Positions 29,170 to 37,049 of a stretch of 64,000 nucleotides of DNA are shown piece by piece. How positions within the stretch are numbered: the stretch's first letter is position 1; the number at the start of each line of letters is the position of its first letter. The stretch is from NCBI GenBank assembly GCA_902362875.1, contig CABIYF010000011.1:6745-70744 (forward strand). Reading direction: 5' to 3'. A model generated the notes under the pieces. That model was not told where the DNA came from and ran no database searches. It saw only the letters and a program-made list of their open reading frames with translations. This DNA is from Eubacteriaceae bacterium (GTDB lineage Bacteria > Bacillota > Clostridia > Lachnospirales > Lachnospiraceae). Made by a program: the position numbers and the translations under genes.

Positions 29170-30054
29170 TTAGTCTTCAATCTGGTTGATACGACGAATA
29201 TGTCTCTCATCATTTGAGAATTCTGTCTCAAGGAATGTATCAACGATATCAAGTGCTAATCCTTCTCCGACAACACGTGCTCCCATTGCAAGAATGTTTG
29301 CATCGTTATGTTCTCTTGTTGCATGTGCGCTGAATGTGTCACTGCAAAGTGCTGCACGGATTCCTGGAATCTTGTTTGCTGTGATAGAAATTCCGATTCC
29401 TGTTCCACAGATTAAGATACCCTGTTTTACTTCTCCGTCTTTAACTGCATTTGCAACTGCTTTTGCATAAACAGGATAATCACAGGATTCTTCAGAATAA
29501 CATCCATAATCCTTTACTGCATATCCTTTGTCTTCCAGATGCTTGATGACTGCCTGTTTTAATGCATATCCACCGTGATCACTACCAATACCTATCATTT
29601 CGTTTCCTCCTAATCTTTCTTCCCATATTTTCTTAACTAAACGAGCAATCTGATCAAAACAGCGCTCGTAGTCGTCATCTTCCATGCCGTAAGGATCGAT
29701 GATCGCACCTTCCACTCTGGCATATTCATTCAGTGTCGCAATCTCTTTATATCCATGATATTCTTCTAGGATCTTCTCTTTCTGCTCTTCTGTCATGGTT
29801 AAGATCAGATCGCTTGCTTCTACTTCTTCCTGTGTAAGCTGTGCCGATTGAAAATCAAGGCTTTCTATTCCACACTTGTGTATTACCATGTCTGCTGCCT
29901 TGACATGGACCGGTTCTGGGAATAATACGACTAAACCTCTTGAGATCACTTCCACATTCTTCTGGTGTGCATCCAAAAGATACTGGCGAAGCAGTGACTC
30001 CGCAATAAAGCTTCGGCACGTATTATTCGTACTTACCATTATTATTTTCTTCAA
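29170..30054 (-). CDS. rpiB: Fused YwlE-like phosphatase (catalytic Cys lost) and ribose-5-phosphate isomerase B
   Basis: One 294-residue frame. Residues 1-150 resemble low-molecular-weight phosphatases of the YwlE (arginine phosphatase) type, but the P-loop normally starting with the nucleophilic cysteine (CTGNTCRS) reads STNNTCRS here: Ser8 replaces Cys and Asn10 replaces Gly, so it should be inactive as a phosphatase. Residues 153-294 are a complete RpiB (SDHGG, CGTGIGISITANK), interconverting ribose 5-phosphate and ribulose 5-phosphate. An AGGAGG at 29606-29611 stands 7 bases before an in-frame ATG at 29598, so RpiB can also be made alone (142 residues). Bacillus has the same order ywlC-ywlE-ywlF as separate genes. 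Confidence 0.88.
   Translation of the reverse strand: MKKIIMVSTNNTCRSFIAESLLRQYLLDAHQKNVEVISRGLVVLFPEPVHVKAADMVIHKCGIESLDFQSAQLTQEEVEASDLILTMTEEQKEKILEEYHGYKEIATLNEYARVEGAIIDPYGMEDDDYERCFDQIARLVKKIWEERLGGNEMIGIGSDHGGYALKQAVIKHLEDKGYAVKDYGCYSEESCDYPVYAKAVANAVKDGEVKQGILICGTGIGISITANKIPGIRAALCSDTFSAHATREHNDANILAMGARVVGEGLALDIVDTFLETEFSNDERHIRRINQIED
29599..29611 (-). promoter_or_regulatory. Internal ribosome binding site for separate RpiB
   Basis: AGGAGG lies inside the fused frame, 7 bases before the in-frame ATG at 29598 that begins the RpiB domain (MIGIGSDHGG). It codes for the linker residues Leu-Gly-Gly. It strongly suggests that RpiB is also translated on its own, from what was once a separate gene. 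Confidence 0.75.
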
Positions 30055-30068
30055 AATATTCTCCTTCT

Positions 30069-31121
30069 TTAAATACGGAGGATTTCATGTCCTGCTGCTT
30101 TCACCATACGGTTCATGATCGCTTCACTCAAAGGTTCACCTTCAAACCCTTCTGAATAGATCATATCTACATCCTTATGGTCAAATTCTCTCAATACATC
30201 ATATAAATGTGCTGTCACTGTCTCAAGATGTGCTCTCTCTCCAACAGAAACAACTTCATCTGCCTGATATAGATCTTTCGTCTCATCAGATGCAATGATA
30301 CCAATCTTCTTTCCCTGCTCTCTCTGCTCTTTTGCAAGCTGATTGATATGCTCTACAACTTTGGCCTGATCATCACCAAGAACAAGTAGCATCTGTGCTT
30401 TTGGCGCATAATGTTTGTACTTCATTCCAGGTGCTCTTGGCACACCATTATCACTTGCCTTCAGGGATGTATTCATCAATACTTCACATCCAAGAAAATC
30501 TTCCATGTCCTCCTTTGTGATCCATCCTGGTCTTAAGATGACTGGCACTGCATCTGTAAAATCAATGATCGTTGATTCTACACCTACCAAAACAGCTCCT
30601 CCATCTAAGATCATCGGAATCTTTCCATGAAGATCTTCCATCACATGTTCCGCCTTTGTCGGACTAGGTCTTCCAGACGTATTCGCACTTGGTGCCGCAA
30701 TCGGCACTCCTGATCTTCTGATCAACTCAAGCGCCACCGGATGATCCGGCATACGAATCGCCACAGTCTCAAGCCCTCCTGTCACACAATCCGGTACCTG
30801 ATCCGCTTTCTGCAGGATCACCGTCATAGGACCCGGCCAGAAATGTTCCATTGCACGTCTTGCGTTATCTGGAATCTCTTTTACTAAAGACTCCACCATC
30901 TTCATATCACATACATGAAGAATCAAAGGATTATCAGAAGGTCTTCCCTTCGCTGCATATATCTTATGCGCCGCATCAGGAAGCAGACCATTCCCTCCAA
31001 GACCATATACTGTCTCTGTCGGAAACGCTACAAGCTCACCCTCTCTTATGAGAGCAGCGGCTTCTTCCATGTCCTTTGATGAGTCTTTGATATTGCTAAT
31101 TTGTATAAGTTTTGTTTCCAT
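30069..31121 (-). CDS. ywlC: L-threonylcarbamoyladenylate synthase (Sua5/YwlC)
   Basis: This 350-residue enzyme makes L-threonylcarbamoyl-AMP from threonine, bicarbonate and ATP, the first step of t6A37 tRNA modification. The YrdC domain (about 10-205) shows FPTETVYGLGGNGL, KGRPSDNPLILH and SANTSGRPSPT. The C-terminal Sua5 domain (about 230-350) begins after PRAPGMKYKHYAP. This is the long Sua5 form rather than the short YrdC. It is followed after 14 bases by the phosphatase/RpiB gene, in the same order as the Bacillus ywl cluster. Confidence 0.95.
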   Translation of the reverse strand: METKLIQISNIKDSSKDMEEAAALIREGELVAFPTETVYGLGGNGLLPDAAHKIYAAKGRPSDNPLILHVCDMKMVESLVKEIPDNARRAMEHFWPGPMTVILQKADQVPDCVTGGLETVAIRMPDHPVALELIRRSGVPIAAPSANTSGRPSPTKAEHVMEDLHGKIPMILDGGAVLVGVESTIIDFTDAVPVILRPGWITKEDMEDFLGCEVLMNTSLKASDNGVPRAPGMKYKHYAPKAQMLLVLGDDQAKVVEHINQLAKEQREQGKKIGIIASDETKDLYQADEVVSVGERAHLETVTAHLYDVLREFDHKDVDMIYSEGFEGEPLSEAIMNRMVKAAGHEILRI

Positions 31122-31181
31122 TTTTTGTATCTCCTGACTTTTAATCGTTTAGGGTGTGATTAAATATAGCCATTTGGATTA

Positions 31182-31210
31182 ATTATAGCATGGAATTGAT
31201 TCTTTGTAAA
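31182..31210 (-). promoter_or_regulatory. Promoter of the sua5 operon
   Basis: On the minus strand TTTACA (31205-31210), a 17-base spacer and a perfect TATAAT (31182-31187) stand about 60 bases upstream of the sua5 start. It abuts the divergent 34-bp repeat at 31217. Confidence 0.75.
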
Positions 31211-31216
31211 ATTTTG

Positions 31217-31250
31217 ATTTGAAAGGTAGTCGTGGGGATTGTATATGAGA
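31217..31250 (+). repeat. 34-bp exact repeat with promoter-like spacing, copy 2
   Basis: Identical to 17954-17987. TTGAAA (31219-31224), 17 bases and TATATG (31242-31247) point toward cwlD, whose start lies 50 bases after. It may be the housekeeping promoter of cwlD. Exact identity over the spacer is more than two ordinary promoters would share. Confidence 0.65.
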
Positions 31251-31296
31251 ATTTCTACTTCTTTTCTTCATATACTAGAAAGAAAGGGGATCTATC

Positions 31297-31983
31297 ATGA
31301 ACACCCAAAACCGTTTCCTCTTCTGGGGTATTCTCCTGATTGTTGTCTTATTGTCTGTTTCTTCTATTACATTCCCTATCTTTGTTGCACAGACTGTCAA
31401 AAACCAAAATGTGATCTGTATTGATGCCGGGCATGGTGGTTCTGATCCTGGGAAGGTGGGGGATCCTGATATTTTGGAAAAGGATATTAATCTTTCTCTT
31501 GCTTTAAAATTGCAGAAAGTTCTTGAAAAGAACAATTTTAAAGTATATATGACTCGAAATGGGGATTATAATCTTGCGGATTCAAAAGATAATCAAAAAC
31601 GTAGTGATCTTGCAAATCGTAAGCAGATTATTTTTGAAAATGATCCTTCGGCTGTGATCAGTATTCATCAGAATAGTTATCCAAGCAGTGATGTTCATGG
31701 AGCACAGGTTTTCTATCCACAGGGGTCTGAAAAGTCAAAATTGCTTGCGGATTCTATACAGGATGCTTTGATTCAGGGGCTTGATTCCAGCAATCATCGG
31801 CAGGCAAAGTCGAATGCTGAGTACTATCTGTTTCGTGACAATCCTTATCCGATCGTCATTGTTGAGTGTGGTTTTTTATCAAATCCAGAGGAACTGAAAC
31901 TGCTGCAGAGTTCTTCTTATCAGAAGAAGGCTGCTCAATGTATTTATCAGGGACTTAAAAATTATCTGGATGGAAGGAATTGA
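31297..31983 (+). CDS. cwlD: N-acetylmuramoyl-L-alanine amidase CwlD
   Basis: This 228-residue enzyme has an N-terminal membrane anchor or signal (about 8-30) and an Amidase_3 domain. Likely zinc ligands and catalytic residues are His in DAGHGGSDPG, Glu in EKDINLSLALKL, His in ISIHQNSY and Glu in VIVECGFLSNPEE. CwlD removes stem peptides during formation of muramic lactam in spore cortex, so its presence suggests a spore-former. A -10-like CATATACT at 31269-31276, close to the sigma-E consensus, lies just before the ribosome site AAGGGG, in addition to the promoter-like 34-bp repeat. The gene stands alone. Confidence 0.9.
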   Translation: MNTQNRFLFWGILLIVVLLSVSSITFPIFVAQTVKNQNVICIDAGHGGSDPGKVGDPDILEKDINLSLALKLQKVLEKNNFKVYMTRNGDYNLADSKDNQKRSDLANRKQIIFENDPSAVISIHQNSYPSSDVHGAQVFYPQGSEKSKLLADSIQDALIQGLDSSNHRQAKSNAEYYLFRDNPYPIVIVECGFLSNPEELKLLQSSSYQKKAAQCIYQGLKNYLDGRN

Positions 31984-32009
31984 AGAATGGATACTGACCG
32001 GAGGGCTTT

Positions 32010-32068
32010 TTAACTTTATAGAACTTTCCTGTAAAGTTAAGAGCCGGGAATTCATGATCCCGGCTCTT
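32010..32068. terminator. Double hairpin terminator between cwlD and a convergent small gene
   Basis: TTAACTTTA (32010-32018) pairs with TAAAGTTAA (32032-32040), directly followed by AAGAGCCGGGA (32039-32049) pairing with TCCCGGCTCTT (32058-32068). It can end transcription of cwlD and, in the other direction, of the small gene at 32091-32342. Confidence 0.75.
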
Positions 32069-32090
32069 ATATGCTCTTTGCATAATTATA

Positions 32091-32342
32091 TTATTCTTTA
32101 ATTTTCTGATACTCTATGGCGTATATCTCTCCTTCCTGATCGTTGACATACTCTTTCATGTAAGAATCATCTTCATTGAGTATTAGATTTATATGTTCCA
32201 GATTTACATCACTGATCGTAATGCCGTCCACACGGATTGCCAGTCCCTGTGACAGGTAATAAGATAATTCATCATGACTCGTCATTCCTGCCCTCCAATC
32301 ATCATAAGCAGATGTTAAATTGTTACTTACATGTTCGATCAT
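32091..32342 (-). CDS. Small acidic hypothetical protein
   Basis: This 83-residue protein is acidic, has no membrane segment and no motif that I recognise. The start is odd: AGGAGG touches the ATG with no spacer, and no other in-frame start codon lies nearby with better spacing; the next in-frame ATG (residue 20) has no ribosome site. It is divergent from mecA and converges with cwlD. It has a plausible ribosome site and reads like a real protein, but it could be lineage-specific. Confidence 0.6.
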   Translation of the reverse strand: MIEHVSNNLTSAYDDWRAGMTSHDELSYYLSQGLAIRVDGITISDVNLEHINLILNEDDSYMKEYVNDQEGEIYAIEYQKIKE

Positions 32343-32514
32343 CCTCCTGAATTCTAAAAAGATGATCGCTTACATCGTTCAGTGTTACTTGTGGTATATA
32401 AAAATTCCGCACTGTCTCCAAATGTAAGTTTTGTCGCGACATAATGTAATTATATACATAACGGAAATTATTTCAAGTCATTTATGGATAAAATTGTAAA
32501 TTTCTTGAAAAAGC

Positions 32515-32543
32515 TTTACACACCGCAAAAGTAATACTATAAT
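32515..32543 (+). promoter_or_regulatory. Promoter of mecA
   Basis: TTTACA (32515-32520), 17 bases and a perfect TATAAT (32538-32543) lie 30 bases before the mecA start codon. Confidence 0.8.
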
Positions 32544-32572
32544 AACATCAAAGTAGTAAAGGAGTGATGATT

Positions 32573-33289
32573 ATGAAAATAGAACGTATCAGTGATAATC
32601 AAATCCGATGTACTTTAAATAAAGAAGACTTAGAAGGAAAGGAAACTCTGTTAAGTGAACTTGCCTTTGGTTCTGAGAAGGCAAAAGGTCTGTTCCGGGA
32701 ATTAATGAACAAGGCTGCTACTGAACTTGGTTTTGAGACGAATGAGGATAATCCTTTGATGGTAGAAGCAATTCCTGTATCCAAAGAATGTCTGATCCTT
32801 GTGATCACAAGAGTGGATAACCCAGAGGATTTCCGTGAACATTATAAAAAGTTACCAAAAGGTCTGCTTGGCGGACCAATGACAGATTCTGACGATGATA
32901 TCTTAGCTGATCTTCCGGATTTTCTTTCCGGACTTGGCAAATCTGCAATGTCATCTGATATCAGTAATGACATGAAACATGCTCTTTCTGATACAGGAGT
33001 TGGTATTTTTGCTTTTACCTCTCTTGATGATGTCGCTTTTGCATCAAAGCTGTTAAGTGATTACAATGTTTCAAGTACTTTATATAAAGATCCTGACAAT
33101 CAGTGTTATTATCTTTCATTGACGGCGCTTGACGATTCACCAAACAGTGAGATCATGGATGAGATTCACCTGATCCTCTCAGAATATTGCAAACGTCTGC
33201 CAAACACTTATGCAACGAAAGCTTTATTTAATGAACATCTGACAACGATTATTGAAAAACAGGCTGTCGAAGAGATGGCTGCATATTAA
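32573..33289 (+). CDS. mecA: Adaptor protein MecA
   Basis: This 238-residue adaptor delivers substrates to the ClpC-ClpP protease. The N-terminal domain (KIERISDNQIRCTLNKEDL, then LSELAFGSEKAKGLF) and the C-terminal ClpC-binding domain (about 150-235, with FTSLDDVAFASKLL) are joined by an acidic linker, as in the family. The start at 32573 is preferred over an ATG 9 bases earlier because AGGAGTG then stands at normal distance and the protein begins at MKIER. It has its own strong promoter and terminator. Confidence 0.93.
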   Translation: MKIERISDNQIRCTLNKEDLEGKETLLSELAFGSEKAKGLFRELMNKAATELGFETNEDNPLMVEAIPVSKECLILVITRVDNPEDFREHYKKLPKGLLGGPMTDSDDDILADLPDFLSGLGKSAMSSDISNDMKHALSDTGVGIFAFTSLDDVAFASKLLSDYNVSSTLYKDPDNQCYYLSLTALDDSPNSEIMDEIHLILSEYCKRLPNTYATKALFNEHLTTIIEKQAVEEMAAY

Positions 33290-33294
33290 ATAAC

Positions 33295-33345
33295 AAAAGG
33301 ACTTCCTGATTACATTCTCTCTTGTATTCAGGAAGTCCTTTTTTA
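33295..33345. terminator. Terminator after mecA
   Basis: AAAAGGACTTCCTGA pairs with TCAGGAAGTCCTTTTTT. The plus strand ends in a run of T, and the minus strand in TTTTGTTA, so it may serve both mecA and the convergent alcohol dehydrogenase gene. Confidence 0.85.
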
Positions 33346-33401
33346 ATATTATAGATACATGGTTCTCTTTTGTTAATATATAATTTTATTTTCTGGTAAA
33401 T

Positions 33402-34583
33402 TTATTTAGCTGCCGTATAAATTGCCACCAGATCTTTTGCTGATAATTTCTTAAATGCTCCAAGCTGCTGTGTATCATCATTGGTTGCTTTCATTGCCAT
33501 ATCTTTGATCTGCTCATCGGTTGGATCGATTCCAAGTTCTTTTAAGTTTGTTGGCATTTCAATCTCTCTGTAGAAGTCTTCCACAGCTTCAATTCCTTTG
33601 ATTGCTGTTGCTTTGACATCTTCGCCTTCTTCAACACCCATAACATTCACTGCAAACTGTGCGAATCGTTCTGGTTTCTCATCCATAACGTATCTTGCCC
33701 AGCTTCCCCATACTGCTGCAAGTCCTGCTCCATGAGCTACATCAAACATTCCACCTAATTCATGTTCGATCAGATGTGTTGCCCAGTCTCCTCCACAGGT
33801 TCCGCATCCTGTCAGTCCGTTATGTGACAGAGAACCGCACCACATGATCTCAGCTCTCGCTTCATAATTCTTTGGATCTTTTTTGAGGATCTTTGCGTAT
33901 TTCATAACGTTTTTCATAACGTCCTGTGCAATCTTGTCTGTGATCTCCATCGTATCTTCCAGTACAAAATAACGTTCCATTGTATGCATCATGATATCCG
34001 CACATCCGCACTGTGTCTGGTAATCTGGTAATGTATATGTAATCTCAGGATTCATGATCGCAAATTTAGGTCTTGCAAGGTCTGTATCTAGTGCCTTCTT
34101 GTACCAGCCTTCTTCATTTGTGATAACGCAGGAATTACTCATCTCACTTCCTGCTGCTGCGATCGTTAAGACACTTCCTAATGGATAACATGCCTTAGGT
34201 CTTGCTTTTCCTGTAAACAGATCCCATACATCAACATCTGGGTTCCCAAGTCCATAGGCAATTGCTTTACAAGAGTCAATAACACTTCCTCCACCTACTG
34301 CAAGAATGAAGTCGACACCTTCTTTTTTGCACAATTCGATTCCTTCATATACTTTTGATAAATGTGGATTTGGCACAACACCACCAAGTGTTACATAATC
34401 AATATCAAAATCCTTTAATGCTTCACAAACTCTGTCTAAAAGTCCTGATTTTTTTGCACTCTGTCCTCCGTAATGAACAAGGACTTTCTTACATCCCTCT
34501 GCCTTCACTAATGGTCCAACTTTAAGTTCTGCATCTTTCCCAAAGACTACTTTTGTTGGTGTATAATACTGAAAATTTAACAT
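33402..34583 (-). CDS. Iron-containing alcohol dehydrogenase (butanol dehydrogenase-like)
   Basis: This 393-residue group III alcohol dehydrogenase has the NAD(P)-binding GGGSVIDSCKAIAYG and the metal-ligand stretches CADIMMHTMERYF and HLIEHELGGMFDVAHGAGLA (Asp and three His). It is close in plan to the YugJ/BdhA group that reduces butanal or other aldehydes with NADPH or NADH. It is monocistronic, with AGGAGG upstream of the start. It lies just downstream of the DhaL/PTS operon, separated by a terminator, so a role as redox outlet for that pathway is possible but unproven. Confidence 0.88.
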   Translation of the reverse strand: MLNFQYYTPTKVVFGKDAELKVGPLVKAEGCKKVLVHYGGQSAKKSGLLDRVCEALKDFDIDYVTLGGVVPNPHLSKVYEGIELCKKEGVDFILAVGGGSVIDSCKAIAYGLGNPDVDVWDLFTGKARPKACYPLGSVLTIAAAGSEMSNSCVITNEEGWYKKALDTDLARPKFAIMNPEITYTLPDYQTQCGCADIMMHTMERYFVLEDTMEITDKIAQDVMKNVMKYAKILKKDPKNYEARAEIMWCGSLSHNGLTGCGTCGGDWATHLIEHELGGMFDVAHGAGLAAVWGSWARYVMDEKPERFAQFAVNVMGVEEGEDVKATAIKGIEAVEDFYREIEMPTNLKELGIDPTDEQIKDMAMKATNDDTQQLGAFKKLSAKDLVAIYTAAK

Positions 34584-34638
34584 ACTATATCCTCCTGTAT
34601 CAGCTTTTGTTTTTATATTTATACAATAAGTTTTTGTA

Positions 34639-34678
34639 AAAAATCAGCACATCATAATATTTCTATTACAATGTGCTG
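34639..34678 (-). terminator. Terminator of the PTS/DhaK/DhaL operon
   Basis: CAGCACAT pairs with ATGTGCTG, followed on the minus strand by six T. It lies 27 bases after the dhaL stop codon. Confidence 0.75.
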
Positions 34679-34704
34679 TTTTCTTACTTATATATTATAA
34701 GTGA

Positions 34705-35325
34705 TTATAAACTTTTTGCAAATGCCTGCATGATCAGAGATGCTACTTTAGCTCCTGGATCTTCCAGACTTCTGGATGCTTCTCCTCTTGTTGCAGCACG
34801 TCCGTGAACTGCTAACATTGTTGTAGTAGCTTTGAATCCTTCTTCTGCTGCATCAGCTGCTTTTGCTGCCATGTCTGCTAAAGATTCTCCTGCTGCTAAA
34901 GAAGCCTGTAAGCTTTCTACTGCTGGATGAATTCCATCAAGGAATGTCTTGTCTCCAACTTTAGCTCCACCTAATTTAGCAACTCCTGCTTCATAAGAAG
35001 CGAAGATCTGTACTACATCAGCATCTTCTAATGTTTCTTTTCCTTTCAGATCTTTTCCAGCCTGTTTTAAACCAGTTGCCATTAAAGATCCCATTGTTGA
35101 AGGAACTTTATTCGCCATTGCTTTTCCTGCTGCGAATAACAGTTTTCCTGCATCTGTGATCGCACCATCAGCAACTGCATCGTATGCTGCTTTGAATCCA
35201 TCAGTCATTGTAAGACCTAAGTCTCCATCACCAACGATTCCGTCCATCTCGATCAGCTTATCTTTATTCTCAGCCATGATATCGCTGATTTCTTTTAATA
35301 ATTTGATTAAGTAAGATGTTTCCAT
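34705..35325 (-). CDS. dhaL: Dihydroxyacetone kinase-type subunit DhaL
   Basis: This 206-residue ADP-binding subunit of a dihydroxyacetone-type kinase has the Mg2+-binding triad of aspartates in DGIVGDGDLGLTM (spacing i, i+5, i+7, as in E. coli DhaL), with Leu where E. coli has His. The start at 35325 follows AGGAGG. It is the last gene of the operon and follows a DhaK gene. No DhaM phosphocarrier gene is in the window, so either ATP is used directly or a DhaM lies elsewhere. Confidence 0.9.
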   Translation of the reverse strand: METSYLIKLLKEISDIMAENKDKLIEMDGIVGDGDLGLTMTDGFKAAYDAVADGAITDAGKLLFAAGKAMANKVPSTMGSLMATGLKQAGKDLKGKETLEDADVVQIFASYEAGVAKLGGAKVGDKTFLDGIHPAVESLQASLAAGESLADMAAKAADAAEEGFKATTTMLAVHGRAATRGEASRSLEDPGAKVASLIMQAFAKSL

Positions 35326-35338
35326 GCTTAAATGCCTC

Positions 35339-36349
35339 CTAAACCTGTTTGAAGAATGGTGTATCAACTGGATGGTCGATGTATTCTTTTAATTCATCAT
35401 CAAGTTTTAATAATGAGATTGAGAATCCAGCCATTTCGATCGCTGTTGCGTATTCTCCTACATAGTATTTGTATACGCTGATTCCTTTTTCTTCAAGAAC
35501 CTGATTGATACGACGTGTTACGATATACTGTTCATCTAATGGAGTTGCTCCAAGACCATTTACAAGTACTGCAACTTCGTCACCATTTTCATATGGAAGG
35601 TCAGCTACGATCTTCTCTAACATTTCATCAACGATCTGATCAGCTGGCTCTAATTTACCACGGCGGATTCCTGGTTCTCCATGGATTCCCATTCCGATTT
35701 CCATTTCGTCATCTTCGATTTCGAAACTTGGTTTACCAACTCTTGGTACTGTACATGGTGTTAAAGCTACACCCATTGTACGAACGTTGTTGTTTGCTTT
35801 ATCTGCAACACGTTTTACTTCTTCTAAAGAAAGCATCTTGTCTGCTGCAGCTCCTGCACATTTGTATACGAAGAAGATTCCTGCAACACCACGACGTGTG
35901 CTCTTTTCTCCTGGTGCAGATGGTCCTGCTGAAGCAACATCGTCTGCTCCTAAAACTTCTGCTGTCTCGATATCGTCTTCCATCTCAACTTCATCAGCTG
36001 CTGGACGGAATGTGAAGATATCTCCATTATAATTACCGTAGATATATAATACTCCGGCACCCTGGTCTGCATCTCTTGTTAAAGCGATTGCCTGATCTAC
36101 ACTTGGAGACTGGAATACATCACCAACTGCACATCCATCGATCATACCTTTTCCTACATATCCCAAGAATAATGGAAGATGTCCTGATCCACCACCTGTG
36201 ACGATACCTACTTTTCCTTCTTTTTTATGTTTAGATACAAGAACCTGTAAGTCACCATCTACACATGTAAGATCATCTTTATGTGCGATGTAGATTCCTT
36301 CTAACATTTCTTTGATATAATTATCTGGATGGTTGATAATTTTCTTCAT
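35339..36349 (-). CDS. dhaK: Dihydroxyacetone kinase-type subunit DhaK (copy 1)
   Basis: This 336-residue substrate-binding subunit has GGGSGHLPLF, GNYNGDIFTF and the substrate-linking histidine in GIHGEPGIRRG. It departs from the usual GSGHEPA (Glu and Ala replaced) and carries an acidic insertion near residues 118-148. This suggests a substrate other than plain dihydroxyacetone, for example a tetrulose or other ketose; related kinases acting on erythrulose are known. It pairs with the adjacent DhaL and follows the class II aldolase. A second, more canonical DhaK is at 39165-40163. Confidence 0.88.
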   Translation of the reverse strand: MKKIINHPDNYIKEMLEGIYIAHKDDLTCVDGDLQVLVSKHKKEGKVGIVTGGGSGHLPLFLGYVGKGMIDGCAVGDVFQSPSVDQAIALTRDADQGAGVLYIYGNYNGDIFTFRPAADEVEMEDDIETAEVLGADDVASAGPSAPGEKSTRRGVAGIFFVYKCAGAAADKMLSLEEVKRVADKANNNVRTMGVALTPCTVPRVGKPSFEIEDDEMEIGMGIHGEPGIRRGKLEPADQIVDEMLEKIVADLPYENGDEVAVLVNGLGATPLDEQYIVTRRINQVLEEKGISVYKYYVGEYATAIEMAGFSISLLKLDDELKEYIDHPVDTPFFKQV

Positions 36350-36378
36350 TGCATACTCTCCTTCTTCTATGTAAGCGA

Positions 36379-37047
36379 TTATTTGTTAGGGAATTTGATC
36401 TGAGATGGATATTCCCATTTCTGTAATTCTTCTGGTGGGAAGAAGTATGGTTCTTCACCCTGTCCTGCACAAAGTGCATTGTAGTATAACTGAGCTAATT
36501 CTTCGATATAAGCAGCTCTTAAGTATGCATCATAGATGTTACCCTGAGATACAGCTACTGCTCCATGTCCCTGTAATAAGAATACGTCTGCTTCCTGAAC
36601 TGGTTCGATAACACTGTCAGACAGATCTGTTGTTCCTGGACGTCCATAAGGAGCAACTGGAATTCTTGATTTTGTTACACCTAAGTTAGCGATTTCATAT
36701 ACAACAGCTGGAATTGGTTTATTTAATACAGCGAATGTTGTTGCATACATAGAATGTGTATGACATACAGCATTTACGTCTGGTCTTGTTTTATAGATCT
36801 GAAGATGCATTAAAGATTCACTTGTTGGGCGAAGTCCTGATTCGTTTTCGATAACGTTTGCATCAAGATCAAGAACAACCATATCTCTTGCTGTTAATAA
36901 TTCTCTATCTACCTGTGTTGGTGTGATTACTACATATCCTGTTTCTGGATCTCTAGCACTTAAGTTTCCAGATAAATGTTTACATAATCCTTCTTTCTGA
37001 GCACGTTTTGCCATAGCTACAACGTCTTTTTTTAATGATTCTAACAT
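36379..37047 (-). CDS. Class II aldolase, L-fuculose-phosphate aldolase family
   Basis: This 222-residue zinc aldolase of the FucA/AraD family has the zinc ligands in CHTHSMYAT and GHGAVAV, the acid/base glutamate in TSESLMHLQIY and the phosphate-site GNLSARD and TPTQVD. Reactions in the family give dihydroxyacetone phosphate plus an aldehyde, or epimerise at C4. Within an operon of a galactitol-type PTS and DhaK/DhaL it likely splits a phosphorylated ketose. The real substrate is unknown. Confidence 0.85.
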   Translation of the reverse strand: MLESLKKDVVAMAKRAQKEGLCKHLSGNLSARDPETGYVVITPTQVDRELLTARDMVVLDLDANVIENESGLRPTSESLMHLQIYKTRPDVNAVCHTHSMYATTFAVLNKPIPAVVYEIANLGVTKSRIPVAPYGRPGTTDLSDSVIEPVQEADVFLLQGHGAVAVSQGNIYDAYLRAAYIEELAQLYYNALCAGQGEEPYFFPPEELQKWEYPSQIKFPNK

Positions 37048-37049
37048 CT

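Noticed and set aside
35515-36015. Plus-strand leucine-rich open frame opposite dhaK copy 1
   Set aside because: Low-complexity Leu/His-rich translation antisense to a well-supported gene, with no ribosome site.
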